Positions 18,914 to 27,397 are shown, numbered from the stretch's first letter. The stretch is 64,000 bases of DNA from Cytophagales bacterium (GCA_017303795.1 JAFLBR010000005.1:248001-312000), one strand, 5' to 3'. Made by a program: numbers and translations. The notes: generated from the sequence alone by a model not told the origin.

Positions 18914-19201
18914 TTACTCCAATACTTTAGGCACTCTAAAATAGGTGTCATCTTTTTTTGGAGCACTTTCCAATGCGATACTTCTATCCAGGTGTGTGCC
19001 GGTCTTATCTTCACGCAAGGCGTTTACCTCGTGGCTCATGGTAGTAAGCGGCTCTACACCATCGGTGTTTACTTCATTCAATTTTTCTACAAACAATAAG
19101 ATATTCGACATGTCACCTAACATGGCTTCGGTATCTTTTTCGTTAAACTCCAACCGCGCCAGGTGTGCGATTTTGTTCAGGGTTTCTTTGTCGAGTTGCA
19201 T
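18914..19201 (-). CDS. gatC: Asp-tRNA(Asn)/Glu-tRNA(Gln) amidotransferase subunit C
   Basis: 95-residue GatC, the small subunit that wraps GatA and GatB and stabilises the enzyme that amidates mischarged Glu-tRNA(Gln) and Asp-tRNA(Asn). Typical features: DKETLNKIAHLARLEFNEKD at the start, a central helix MLGDMSNILLFVEKLNEVNTD, GVEPLTT, and a tail with LREDKTGTHLDRSIALESAPKKDDTYFRVPKVL. Its first codons overlap the 3' end of plsC by 25 bp, so translation is probably coupled. gatA and gatB are not in the window. Confidence 0.95.
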   Translation of the reverse strand: MQLDKETLNKIAHLARLEFNEKDTEAMLGDMSNILLFVEKLNEVNTDGVEPLTTMSHEVNALREDKTGTHLDRSIALESAPKKDDTYFRVPKVLE

Positions 19202-19917
19202 ACTGATAGCTCCTTGTCGATCACTTGATAAACTTCTTTTTTGTACTCTTCAATTGTATCCAATGTATAGCCTTTTGGGCTAACTGGTTCGTGAAAGATT
19301 ACATGTACCGTTCCTGCGTGGATTCTTAACGGAGAACGATCAGGTAAAATTATCCAATTGTAAGGAATGGTTACGGGCACAATCGGAATTTGTTTTTCGA
19401 TGGCAATGCGAAAGGCTCCATCTTTAAATCCCACCATCTCAGGAGGTTGTTTAGTGTAAACGCCCCCTTCGGGGAAAATAATAAGGCTTTTTCCATCATC
19501 AGCAGCTTGCATAGCCTGTAGCAATGAGTTTACTCTGCTTCGAAGTTTAGATCGATCGACCGTGATATGCAATTTTCTATACATAAATCCGAACAGCGGT
19601 ATGTGCTCCATATCATTCTTGCCCACAAAAATGGCGTTGGCCGGATTGAGCCCCATGGCGGGTATATCCAGATAGGAAAAATGATTAGGGCAAAAAATGT
19701 ATTGCTGGTTTGCACTCAGCTTCGACTTGCTACTTACTTTATAGGGAATGAAACAGATGGGGAAAAGAATATAGGCCCACCATCTGTTAAAAACGCCTAC
19801 CAGTTTATACTGATTTTTAAATACAATAGGGATTAAAAAAAGTGGAAAGAAAAGCAGGAATACTACTGAAAACGCAAAGAGACAATAGAATGTGTGAATG
19901 GTTCGCAGCGCCCGCAT
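19177..19917 (-). CDS. plsC: 1-acyl-glycerol-3-phosphate acyltransferase (PlsC family)
   Basis: Membrane acyltransferase of phospholipid synthesis (lysophosphatidate to phosphatidate, by family). 246 residues with an N-terminal hydrophobic hairpin (about 5-35). The catalytic HX4D motif is NHFSYLDIPAMG near residue 78, and the glycerol-phosphate-binding motif is IFPEGGVYT near 150. The C-terminal part has PIVPVTIPYNWIILP. It overlaps gatC by 25 bp. The exact acyl acceptor is not provable from sequence, since ornithine-lipid acyltransferases share these motifs. Confidence 0.88.
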   Translation of the reverse strand: MRALRTIHTFYCLFAFSVVFLLFFPLFLIPIVFKNQYKLVGVFNRWWAYILFPICFIPYKVSSKSKLSANQQYIFCPNHFSYLDIPAMGLNPANAIFVGKNDMEHIPLFGFMYRKLHITVDRSKLRSRVNSLLQAMQAADDGKSLIIFPEGGVYTKQPPEMVGFKDGAFRIAIEKQIPIVPVTIPYNWIILPDRSPLRIHAGTVHVIFHEPVSPKGYTLDTIEEYKKEVYQVIDKELSVCNSTKKP

Positions 19918-19929
19918 TTTTTCAGCAAC

Positions 19930-21258
19930 TCATTGCCTGTTTATTTTATCAGCCTTAGGTAGTAAGATCAACTCTTTCTGCCGACCATCAATATACCGAA
20001 AACCGGTTTCGTCAAAGTAGCCATCTTCTTCTAATTGAATACGGATGTCTTTTTTCCATTCGGGAATATTTACCGTACAATTCAACTCGATGGAATAAGC
20101 AGTTTTGTAATGCATTGGATAATCGCCCGTAAACGGAACTCCGCCTTGCATATCCCACATGCCAATAGTTGTTCCGGCTGCATGGCCATGAAAACCTATG
20201 GGGTGTGTATATATGGAAGGCGTAATACTTTCGGCTATGGCTTGATCACGAGTCGCTTTTAAAATTTCGTTTCCGGTGCGGCCTTCTTTAAAGTTTGAGG
20301 TGAGAATATCCTGCAGCCGATTGCCCTTCGCGAAAGCATCGCGTAAAAATTTTGGAGCTTCGGTTTCGCCAGCTTTCAGAATATACGCATGCTGTTGTGT
20401 ATCGGTGTTTAAGCGCAGGTAGGTAATACCAAAATCAACATGCAATAAATCTCCGGGTTGTATAACCAGTGGTTGTGGTCTTTTAAGTGTGATGGCTTCG
20501 GGTTCGTTACGCTGAACGGAAACTGAAGTATGAAACCAGGTTTCAAGCTTTAATTCTTTAATGCGCTCGCGGTACCACCACACTACATCTTCGGTAGTAG
20601 TTACGCCTGGCTGAATTACTTTATCCGAAAAACCTTCCTGAATAATATCGTGCGCAATGCGACAAATTTGTTGATAGATCGCCATTTCTTTTTCGGTGCG
20701 GGTTTCTAACCAACTCACCGCAAGGTTTTGTGCCGAGGTAACTTTAGGTTGAAGATTTTTAGGAAGTACTTTTAAAAGATTATCGTAATCGTTGCTGGTT
20801 AATCCATCGGCATGGCCATAGTGTGGGGCTTTGTTTACACCAATTTTTTTGGGATTACGTTCAGCAATAATTTTTCCGAGTTGGGCCCATTGGTCGGGGT
20901 TGGCATCCGGATCCCACGCGCGTTTAAAAACTTTACCCACATCGTATCGGGCTACAGCCAGATATTCCATTTCTTTATCGGCACCGCGATCGAATACAAC
21001 CAGCATGGTAGTTCTGCGGGCTGCATGCCAGGTAGCAGGAAGCAACGTGCGAATAACAGGATCTTCATTGTACTCGCGCGAGATAATTACCCACATGTCG
21101 AAACCTTCTCTGCGCATAAGTGCGGGTAAGGTATTGCGTAACCGATCTTCAAGTAGTTCGTCAATTACGCGGGCCTGGTCGCGTTGCGATAGGACGATGG
21201 GTTGGCTTGATGCTAAGAACGAAACCGAGAGGAAAAGTATGGAGAAAACGATTTTCAT
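19930..21258 (-). CDS. Exported M24-family metallopeptidase (Xaa-Pro aminopeptidase-like)
   Basis: 442 residues from the ATG at 21258, giving a signal peptide (MKIVFSILFLSVSFLASSQ). The frame is open further upstream through a repeat block, but that gives no sensible N-terminus. The C-terminal pita-bread domain has all five metal ligands in order: two Asp in HVDFGITYLRLNTD, His in GFHGHAAG, Glu in YSIELN, and Glu in QLEEDGYF. The N-terminal creatinase-like domain holds MWVIISREYNEDPV. Likely a periplasmic peptidase. Cleavage after X-Pro is a family inference. Confidence 0.88.
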   Translation of the reverse strand: MKIVFSILFLSVSFLASSQPIVLSQRDQARVIDELLEDRLRNTLPALMRREGFDMWVIISREYNEDPVIRTLLPATWHAARRTTMLVVFDRGADKEMEYLAVARYDVGKVFKRAWDPDANPDQWAQLGKIIAERNPKKIGVNKAPHYGHADGLTSNDYDNLLKVLPKNLQPKVTSAQNLAVSWLETRTEKEMAIYQQICRIAHDIIQEGFSDKVIQPGVTTTEDVVWWYRERIKELKLETWFHTSVSVQRNEPEAITLKRPQPLVIQPGDLLHVDFGITYLRLNTDTQQHAYILKAGETEAPKFLRDAFAKGNRLQDILTSNFKEGRTGNEILKATRDQAIAESITPSIYTHPIGFHGHAAGTTIGMWDMQGGVPFTGDYPMHYKTAYSIELNCTVNIPEWKKDIRIQLEEDGYFDETGFRYIDGRQKELILLPKADKINRQ

Positions 21259-21266
21259 ATTTAGAG

Positions 21267-21301
21267 GATTTACGAGGTACGATTTACGAATTAACGACAT
21301 C
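21267..21301. repeat. Short block of 7-bp units upstream of the M24 peptidase
   Basis: The text reads in register as GATTTAC, GAGGTAC, GATTTAC, GAATTAA, CGACATC. Two units are identical and the others related. It lies directly upstream of the peptidase ATG. It is one of four clear blocks of this style in the window (see 25593, 39894 and 53566). Confidence 0.5.
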
Positions 21302-21357
21302 AACACGCGACCTTTGAGATAATTTTTCAACTTTTAGTGATTTTGCAAACTTAGGTT

Positions 21358-21663
21358 CTAAAAGAATTTTAGATAGTCCCTGTAACTGCTAAGTACCCGA
21401 TGCACGGTTAGAATTCCGGAATCAAAAGTGTAAAAAATGATATAGTTCCCAAAAACAAGCGAATAATATCCCGCTTTCGAGAGCTCTTTCTCAGTTCGTT
21501 TGATACCTGCCTGCGGATACTCACTCAGGTATTCAAATTTCTTTTCCAGTTTATCAAAGAAAGTTGATGCTGCCGATAGATTATCCAAAGCGATGTAATC
21601 AAGGATTTCGGCTATGTCCTCTTCAGCAATCGGTAAGAAACGTACATCAAGCTTTTTTTTCAT
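21358..21663 (-). CDS. ParE/RelE-superfamily toxin
   Basis: 101-residue toxin of the ParE/RelE fold. Features: VRFLPIAEEDIAEILDYIALDN helix at the start, FEYLSEYPQAG, and the C-terminal strands YYSLVFGNYIIFYTFDSGILTVHRVLSSYRDY. The arginine in VHRVLSSYRD sits where family members have their functional basic residue. It follows the Phd-type antitoxin gene with a 17-bp overlap, the usual order for this class. Whether it hits gyrase (ParE) or ribosome-bound mRNA (RelE) cannot be told, though the sequence looks closer to ParE. Confidence 0.88.
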   Translation of the reverse strand: MKKKLDVRFLPIAEEDIAEILDYIALDNLSAASTFFDKLEKKFEYLSEYPQAGIKRTEKELSKAGYYSLVFGNYIIFYTFDSGILTVHRVLSSYRDYLKFF

Positions 21664-21922
21664 GCAAGCGCTTTCGCATGGTTGCCGATAATTCTTTCAG
21701 CGATTTGGTTTTTACGCCTGCTACCACCTGGGCTTGCGCTTCGGCCAGTTTACCAAGCAGCTCAATTTTCTTTTGCATGCTGCGGTAATTCGATACGGAA
21801 AGTACCACTAGATCGCCCTCACCATTTTTGGTAATATAAATTGGCTCCTGGCTCTTATGCGCCAAGGCTGAAATTTCGTTCGACTTATTCCGTAAGTCGG
21901 AAATAGGTTTAATGATTGCCAT
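21647..21922 (-). CDS. Phd/YefM-type antitoxin
   Basis: 91-residue antitoxin. The N-terminal Phd/YefM DNA-binding domain shows IKPISDLRNKSNEISALAHKSQEPIYITKNGEGDLVVLSVSNYRSM in pieces typical of the family: SDLRN, PIYITKNG and VVLS. The C-terminal part from about 50 is helical and charged and should wrap the toxin. It overlaps the toxin gene by 17 bp. A short palindrome upstream (21935-21950) is a candidate operator for autorepression. Confidence 0.9.
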   Translation of the reverse strand: MAIIKPISDLRNKSNEISALAHKSQEPIYITKNGEGDLVVLSVSNYRSMQKKIELLGKLAEAQAQVVAGVKTKSLKELSATMRKRLHEKKA

Positions 21923-21934
21923 GTATCAAAATTA

Positions 21935-21950
21935 TATCATTTATATGATA
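21935..21950. promoter_or_regulatory. Candidate operator of the toxin-antitoxin pair
   Basis: The inverted repeat TATCAT-TTAT-ATGATA begins 13 bp upstream of the antitoxin ATG. A further TATCA half site sits at 21924-21928. This suits autoregulation by a Phd-type repressor, but the A/T-rich context weakens it. Confidence 0.4.
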
Positions 21951-21969
21951 AAGGCAAAAAACCTTTCCA

Positions 21970-22527
21970 CTAAGCAATTTGAATTTTACACCGCTGGCCT
22001 TTCAGAATTTCGACAGCCTTTTCTACTTCAATGTGCGATTTGGCATCGTCCATCTGCTCGCGCACCGCATTTTTAATTTCTTTCATGCGCATGGCTTCAA
22101 TAAATCGTTTTACATCTTCACGGTTTTCAAGAATAAGTTCAGGAACTACGGCCGGTTTGTCATCATCGTCTTTGGCTACCATGGTAAAGAATGAAGAGTT
22201 GGTATGTTTAATCGTCCCGGTTTTTACGTTTTGCGACTCCACTCGAATGCCGACCACCAGCGAGGTGCGGCCTACATAGTTTACCGAGGCATGCATGGAA
22301 ACCAGTTCGCCTACTTCTACCGGTTGCAGAAACTCAACTTTATCAACCGTAACGGTTACACAATATGTACCCGCATGTTTGCTGGATGCTGCATAGGCCA
22401 CTTTATCCATCAGCGAAAGCAAAGTACCGCCATGAATTTTGCCACCAAAGTTGGCGTAGCTGGGTATCATTAATTCGGTAATGGTAGTTTGTGAATAGCT
22501 GACAGCACGTGCGGATTTCATAAGCAA
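21970..22527 (-). CDS. Acyl-CoA thioesterase, hotdog fold
   Basis: 185-residue cytoplasmic thioesterase of the YciA/BACH type. The hotdog domain shows MIPSYANFGGKIHGGTLLSLMDKVAY in parts: NFGGKIHGG with the central helix LLSLMD, then VTVDKVEFLQPVEVGELV and RTSLVVGIRVESQNV. After the hotdog comes a charged helical tail (about 130-185) also found in related proteins. It hydrolyses acyl-CoA to free acid and CoA, but chain-length preference cannot be seen. Confidence 0.88.
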   Translation of the reverse strand: MLMKSARAVSYSQTTITELMIPSYANFGGKIHGGTLLSLMDKVAYAASSKHAGTYCVTVTVDKVEFLQPVEVGELVSMHASVNYVGRTSLVVGIRVESQNVKTGTIKHTNSSFFTMVAKDDDDKPAVVPELILENREDVKRFIEAMRMKEIKNAVREQMDDAKSHIEVEKAVEILKGQRCKIQIA

Positions 22528-22583
22528 AGGGTTAATGAAGAAAGGTAAGATTTTATCCGACTTGATAAAAGACTTCTGCAGAG

Positions 22584-23912
22584 TTAGTCTTTTAGCACTT
22601 TACGTGATAATCGGTTAAACCGAATTACCATAGCCGTAGCGGTTATGGTTAGCCCAATTAATAATCCGATCCAGATGCCAATGGCCGCCCAATCTAAAAT
22701 GAAAGCCAATAGATAACCCAACGGCAAAGCAATAATCCAGTAGGCAACAAAGATTAACAACGAGGGAATTTTTACATCCTGTAATCCGCGCAAAGCGCCA
22801 GCGGTTACAACCTGTATGCCATCTGATAATTGAAAGAAGGCTGCGATAATCATAAGCGAAGCCGTGAGTTGAATGACGGCACCATCATCAATATACAATG
22901 CTGGCAAAAACTCTTTGCCGAAAATAAAAAGTAATGCCCATAAGGTCATAATACCAGCGGCCATCCAGATCATAGCAAAAGCCGATGCGCGCAGATTTTT
23001 TTTATCGTGTTGACCCAGAAAATTTCCAACACGAATAGTTGCGGCTGCACCTAAACCCGAAGTGGTCATATAACTGATGGTGGCAAGATTAATCGCAATC
23101 TGATGTGCTGCCAATGCAGTTGTACCGATCCAACCCATCATAATAGCCGAGAATCCAAACGCACCAGCTTCAAAAATAAATTGCGAACCGGAAGGCACTC
23201 CGATGTGCAACATTTTTGAAATAAGTTTTCGGGAATAACCACCGATAGAAAAACCTAAGCGATACGGTTGATACCTTCTGCCAAAATAGACGTACGCCAT
23301 CATGCTGATGGCCATTATTGTTTTGGAAATAAGCGTTGCCCAACCGGCACCGTTCAAACCTAATTCCGGGAAACCATAATACCCAAAAATCAAAACATAG
23401 TTAAGGGCAATGTTTACCAGGTTACTTCCCACTACAATAATCATAGCCACACGCGTGCGTTGCAAACCTTCTGCAAACTGCCGGTAGGTTTGAAAGATTA
23501 ATGTGGGGATAATAGACACTGCTACTATGCTGAGATAGGGAAGTGCAAGAGTAACCACATCTTCAGGCTGCCCCATGTTATACATAAACGGCTCGATGCT
23601 GAAGATAAGCGCCACCAAAACAAATGCCGTAACCAGATTAATGATTGAGCCATTCTTCAGTACTGCAATAATTTTAGAAGAGTCATTACTGCCTTCGGCT
23701 TGTGCAACCAATGGCGTAATGGCATACGAAACGCCCACGCCAAAAAATAATGGAATGTTGTAAAACACATTGGCAAATGAAGAGGCGGCTAATGGCAAAG
23801 CACCTGTCCAGCCTACCATTATGCTATCGGCTACCCCCGTCATAACCTGGCCCAGCATGCTAAGCATAACCGGGTAGGCCAACAAAAAATTTGGTTTGAA
23901 GTGCCTGCGCAT
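22584..23912 (-). CDS. MATE-family efflux transporter
   Basis: 442-residue inner-membrane antiporter of the MATE family with twelve predicted helices in two halves. The N-terminal half has LAYPVMLSMLGQVMTGVADSIMVGWTGA (in parts VMLSMLGQ and ADSIMVGW) and the linker region PTLIFQTYRQFAEGLQRTRVAM, typical of NorM/DinF-like members. The second half has GVPSGSQFIFEAGAFGFSA. These pumps exchange Na+ or H+ for organic cations or drugs, substrate unknown. Its start codon overlaps the stop of the M42 peptidase (TAATG), so the two are probably co-translated. Confidence 0.92.
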   Translation of the reverse strand: MRRHFKPNFLLAYPVMLSMLGQVMTGVADSIMVGWTGALPLAASSFANVFYNIPLFFGVGVSYAITPLVAQAEGSNDSSKIIAVLKNGSIINLVTAFVLVALIFSIEPFMYNMGQPEDVVTLALPYLSIVAVSIIPTLIFQTYRQFAEGLQRTRVAMIIVVGSNLVNIALNYVLIFGYYGFPELGLNGAGWATLISKTIMAISMMAYVYFGRRYQPYRLGFSIGGYSRKLISKMLHIGVPSGSQFIFEAGAFGFSAIMMGWIGTTALAAHQIAINLATISYMTTSGLGAAATIRVGNFLGQHDKKNLRASAFAMIWMAAGIMTLWALLFIFGKEFLPALYIDDGAVIQLTASLMIIAAFFQLSDGIQVVTAGALRGLQDVKIPSLLIFVAYWIIALPLGYLLAFILDWAAIGIWIGLLIGLTITATAMVIRFNRLSRKVLKD

Positions 23913-24868
23913 TACAATTCTTTCATCAACACTTTGTAAAGGGCAATCATGGTTTCAATATCGTGCTTATGAACTTTTTCGTGTGGCGTGTGTGCATGTT
24001 GTTCGGGGGCACCAACAAAACACCAATCAAACGGTACAGGGCTGCGTTGCAGTTCGCCACCATCGCTTGAGCCCATGCCTTCTACTTCTAATTGATGATC
24101 GATCTGAAATTTTTGTGCGAGGTGAATAATTTTATCTACAAATTTTTTGCGGGGCAGATTGCGATCGCGTAAAGATATGGCCACACCCTCACCATGATGC
24201 ACACCATCCGAAACCCAGGTGATATCAGAGATGAGTGCCTGCCGTACTTTGTATTTTTTGTATATGTAATCTGCGAGATAACCTACGGCTCCGCCACCGT
24301 GTTCTTCCCAAGAACCAAAAATAATGATACCATCTTTTAAAGTTTCAGCAACCTTTAATGCATTGTAAATACCAAGCCGGTTGTCGAGGTATGGCGATTC
24401 TATATAGTCCTTGCTTTCGCGAAAGTTGATTTTGTAGGTAAGCGAGGTACCACGTTCAATGGCACGACCAAATTTGTAAAACGTATGATTTTCTTTATCG
24501 AACTCCAATTCGCATTCAATAGGGCCGTGTGCATCTTGCCCAATTAATTTTGTTCCGGCTTCGGCATCGGGGCTACCAATGGAAAGCAGTTGGTTAAAAT
24601 ACCGAACGGTAAACCCAACGGTATCCATGTGGGCAAAAATAGCAGTGCGTGGTTTGCCAAATTTTAAGATAATGTTATCCTGAAACTGCTCACCCACAAT
24701 AACCTGCGGTTTGGTTTTCCAATGCTTGCTTTCTTTTTTAATGTATTGAAGCAAAAAGGTTTGCAACGAACTTTCTTCACCGGAAGGTGCATGAACCTGG
24801 CAGAGTTGGTGGAGCAGGTTGTAATGGGTATTGAAGTGTTTTTCTTTTTTATTTCTAACGGCTGCCAT
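23912..24868 (-). CDS. M42-type (glutamyl aminopeptidase-like) metallopeptidase
   Basis: 318-residue cytoplasmic dinuclear-metal aminopeptidase of the M42/M28 clan. Ligand and catalytic segments are visible: FAHMDTVGFTV (His and Asp), YLDNRLGIYNAL (bridging Asp), GSWEEHGGGAVG (catalytic Glu-Glu), ISDITWVSDGVHHG, and the late His in GAPEQHAHTPHEKV. The N-terminus LCQVHAPSGEESSLQTFLL is family-typical. These enzymes form large tetrahedral peptidase assemblies. Its stop overlaps the MATE start. Confidence 0.88.
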   Translation of the reverse strand: MAAVRNKKEKHFNTHYNLLHQLCQVHAPSGEESSLQTFLLQYIKKESKHWKTKPQVIVGEQFQDNIILKFGKPRTAIFAHMDTVGFTVRYFNQLLSIGSPDAEAGTKLIGQDAHGPIECELEFDKENHTFYKFGRAIERGTSLTYKINFRESKDYIESPYLDNRLGIYNALKVAETLKDGIIIFGSWEEHGGGAVGYLADYIYKKYKVRQALISDITWVSDGVHHGEGVAISLRDRNLPRKKFVDKIIHLAQKFQIDHQLEVEGMGSSDGGELQRSPVPFDWCFVGAPEQHAHTPHEKVHKHDIETMIALYKVLMKEL

Positions 24869-24946
24869 AGTGTTTAACCTTTTCGTAAATTTTCAGTGCG
24901 AAATAGCCGCAAAGTAAGCGGGTTATTTTCGGATAACAGCAAACCG

Positions 24947-25594
24947 ATGCAAGTAATTAATCTGGGTGAAAAGAATTCGATAGCCAATCAGTTTGTGGCT
25001 GAGTTGCGCAATGTGCAGATACAAACCGATCGACAACGCTTCCGCGCCAACCTTGAAAAGTTGGGAAGCATTATGGCATATGAAATTTCTAAAACGTTAG
25101 CGTATCAATCGCAGGTAATACAAACACCGCTGGCGCAAACACAAACCAACTTATTGCATACTCAACCGATTTTAATAACAGTACTGCGCGCGGGCCTGCC
25201 ATACTTTCAGGGCTTTCAAAATTTTTTTGATTCCGCCCCAGCGGGATTTATTGGTGCCTATCGAAAAGAAGGCGCTGAGATTAAAATAAATCTGGAGTAT
25301 CTCGCGACTCCCGATTTAACGGGACAAACTGTACTGTTGATTGACCCCATGCTGGCAACGGGTAAATCGATTATTCGGGCGGTACAGGAATTGGAGCGAC
25401 ATGGTAAACCGGTACACATTCATGTGGCCGCATTAATTGCTGCGCCCGAGGGAATAGAATATGTGCAGCAAAATCTGAAACTTCCGGCAACTATCTGGAC
25501 GTTTGCGATGGATGAAAAGTTAGACCATCGGTTTTATATTGTGCCCGGCTTGGGCGATGCAGGGGACTTAAGTTTTGGTGAGAAGCTTTTGTAA
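24947..25594 (+). CDS. upp: Uracil phosphoribosyltransferase
   Basis: Pyrimidine salvage enzyme making UMP from uracil and PRPP. 215 residues from the ATG at 24947 (MQVINLGEKNSIANQF). A GTG at 24896 would add a non-conserved stretch. The PRPP loop is VLLIDPMLATGKSI, the flexible region is ITVLRAGLPYFQGF, and the uracil-binding C-terminus is PGLGDAGDLSFGEK. It is divergent from the M42 gene. A 7-bp-periodic block begins at its stop codon. Confidence 0.93.
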   Translation: MQVINLGEKNSIANQFVAELRNVQIQTDRQRFRANLEKLGSIMAYEISKTLAYQSQVIQTPLAQTQTNLLHTQPILITVLRAGLPYFQGFQNFFDSAPAGFIGAYRKEGAEIKINLEYLATPDLTGQTVLLIDPMLATGKSIIRAVQELERHGKPVHIHVAALIAAPEGIEYVQQNLKLPATIWTFAMDEKLDHRFYIVPGLGDAGDLSFGEKLL

Positions 25595-25683
25595 TTTAGG
25601 ATTTGAAATTTCTGATTTAGAATTCAAGATAGATGAACCTGATAATACCAAATGCGAAATTTTAAATACAAATTCTAAAATAA
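25593..25683. repeat. Block of A/T-rich 7-bp units after upp
   Basis: Starting inside the upp stop codon the text reads in register as AATTTAG, GATTTGA, AATTTCT, GATTTAG, AATTCAA, GATAGAT, then a less regular centre, then GAAATTT, TAAATAC, AAATTCT. The right part read on the minus strand gives the same RNATTTR style, so the halves are inverted. It fills the whole gap to the next gene. Confidence 0.5.
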
Positions 25684-25687
25684 GGTT

Positions 25688-26164
25688 ATGTGGGAAGAAA
25701 TTCTGAAGGCGATATCGGTTTACCTTTCTTCAATGATAAAGTTTTTTTTCGGCCCTATTGGTGGTAAGGCTGCGGGGCTTCATCTCATCACAACCATGAT
25801 TGTTACCGTTGCCGGGATGATGACGATGGTGGTTGCCTTTACCTACTTTGGTGATTTTATCCGCAAGCATATCATTGAGCGGTTTCGCAAACCCAAACCA
25901 GAAGTCGAAACCACTGATAAGAAGCAAAGTGTTTTTAAACGCTATGGCTTGGCCGGTGTAGCTTTTCTTACACCCATTCTGCTTACGCCTATTGGCGGAA
26001 CGTTGGTGGCGATAAGTATGAGTAAAAGCCGCGAAAAGATTTTGCTCTATATGCTTATCAGTGCCTGTGCGTGGTCAGTAATTGTAACCTGTGCCGTTTA
26101 CTTTGGGTACGATGCTGTAATGGAATGGATTGATAGGATGCAACCGGATAAGATGTTAGAGTAG
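25688..26164 (+). CDS. Small integral membrane protein of unknown function
   Basis: 158 residues with hydrophobic segments at about 8-30, 33-55 (ITTMIVTVAGMMTMVVAFTYF), 90-110 (VAFLTPILLTPIGGTLVAIS) and 118-140. Between segments two and three is a charged cytoplasmic loop (RKHIIERFRKPKPEVETTDKK in part). The conserved-looking PILLTPIGG is reminiscent of SNARE-associated or small-export families, but I cannot assign it. It follows upp across the 7-bp-unit block. Confidence 0.7.
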   Translation: MWEEILKAISVYLSSMIKFFFGPIGGKAAGLHLITTMIVTVAGMMTMVVAFTYFGDFIRKHIIERFRKPKPEVETTDKKQSVFKRYGLAGVAFLTPILLTPIGGTLVAISMSKSREKILLYMLISACAWSVIVTCAVYFGYDAVMEWIDRMQPDKMLE

Positions 26165-26194
26165 TAAACAATTACTTACACTAGTAGTCAGATA

Positions 26195-27355
26195 TCAGAG
26201 ATCGCCTACTTCTTGCCACGAAAGCACTGAAATGGATTCGTCTGTTATTTTTTCTGTTGCCTGATCTGAGCCTGTAATCAGAATGCCGCTGCCCATGCGG
26301 TTATATTTTAACCAGTAGCGCACACCGGCAATCATATCTTGTTTAAACTGCTTTCCTGATTTTACTTCAATGGCAATTGTTCGGTCATCTTTTTCCAGAA
26401 TTAAATCCACTTCATTACCTGCGCTGTCGCGGAAGTAATACATACCTCCGGCTATCCCTTTGTTGAAGCGGTTTTTTCTGATCTCGGTAATAACCCAGTT
26501 TTCAAACAGAGCCCCATACTTATCGCTGCTCACCATAGCACGTTGTGAAGTAAAGCCCAGCAGATAACAAAGTAACCCGGTATCACAGAAATATAGCTTA
26601 GGCGATTTTACAATGCGTTTATTTAGATTATTGTGATAAGGCTGCAACAAGTAAATGATATAGCTGCTTTCTAAAAGTCCGAGCCAGGCCTGCACGGTTT
26701 TAGCATCTACACCAGTTGCTTTAGCCAGTGCATCTTTGTTAATAATCTGGCCGGCATAGCCCGCACACAATCTTACAAAACGCGAAAACGCGGGCAGGTT
26801 AGTTATGTTGCGAAGCAAACGCACATCGCGTTGCACATAAGTTTGAAAATACGCAGCCATCCATTTTGTTGGCGAAAGTTGTTGTTGCCAGATTTCCGGA
26901 TAGCCACCCGTAAAAATATGATTTACTACAGGTGCACTCATTTTGGCTTCTTTCAATTCGGCATACGAAAGCGGTAACAACTCCAGGTAGCCAACCCGGC
27001 CCGCCAGCGACTGTGCAATTTGTTCTTGTAATAAAAAATTGTTGGAGCCGGTTAAAATAAACTGGCCGCGTTTAGAACTTGCATCTAACCGACCCTGCAA
27101 ATACCGGAACATCGCAGGCACGCGCTGTACTTCATCAAGCACTGCGCCATCTTTAAGGCTTTGTAAAAATTTTTTGGTTTGTTGTGCTTCAGCTTCTACA
27201 TCGGGATCCTCAAAATTGAAGTATGGCTTTTCGCCAAAGACTAGCTGGCTAAGAGTTGTTTTTCCGCTTTGCCTTGGCCCAACAATGCACACGGCTCTGA
27301 ACTGCCTTGCGTTTTCAAGCGCCTCGCCATAAATATGTCGTTTAATGATTTTCAT
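26195..27355 (-). CDS. AAA-type ATPase with DUF4143 domain
   Basis: 386 residues. The N-terminal AAA_14 domain has Walker A GPRQSGKTTLSQL (about 26-38), Walker B GAVLDEVQRVP near 72, and sensor FILTGSNNFLL near 97. The C-terminal DUF4143 region (from about 190) has a winged-helix-like part, then NEVDLILEKDDRTIAIEVKSG near 335. The ExD...ExK spacing looks like a PD-(D/E)XK nuclease-like core. These proteins are abundant, strain-variable and of unknown role. Two near-identical palindromes stand immediately upstream (27361-27429). It has no functional link to its neighbours and may be a mobile cargo-type gene. Confidence 0.92.
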   Translation of the reverse strand: MKIIKRHIYGEALENARQFRAVCIVGPRQSGKTTLSQLVFGEKPYFNFEDPDVEAEAQQTKKFLQSLKDGAVLDEVQRVPAMFRYLQGRLDASSKRGQFILTGSNNFLLQEQIAQSLAGRVGYLELLPLSYAELKEAKMSAPVVNHIFTGGYPEIWQQQLSPTKWMAAYFQTYVQRDVRLLRNITNLPAFSRFVRLCAGYAGQIINKDALAKATGVDAKTVQAWLGLLESSYIIYLLQPYHNNLNKRIVKSPKLYFCDTGLLCYLLGFTSQRAMVSSDKYGALFENWVITEIRKNRFNKGIAGGMYYFRDSAGNEVDLILEKDDRTIAIEVKSGKQFKQDMIAGVRYWLKYNRMGSGILITGSDQATEKITDESISVLSWQEVGDL

Positions 27356-27360
27356 TACAA

Positions 27361-27392
27361 TTCCAGATTTGCAAAAATATGTAAATCTGGAA
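27361..27392. repeat. Palindrome copy 1 upstream of the DUF4143 ATPase
   Basis: TTCCAGATTTGCA pairs with TGTAAATCTGGAA (13 bp with one G-U pair) around a 6-nt loop AAAATA. It starts 5 bp upstream of the ATPase ATG. Confidence 0.85.
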
Positions 27393-27397
27393 TCAAT

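Noticed and set aside
22551-22570. TTTTATC / GATAAAA inverted repeat after the MATE gene
   Set aside because: Only 7 bp, all A/T but one pair, with no T run in the right place. Too weak to call a terminator.
24896-24946. GTG start for upp giving 17 extra residues
   Set aside because: The conserved UPRT start MQVINLG begins at 24947.
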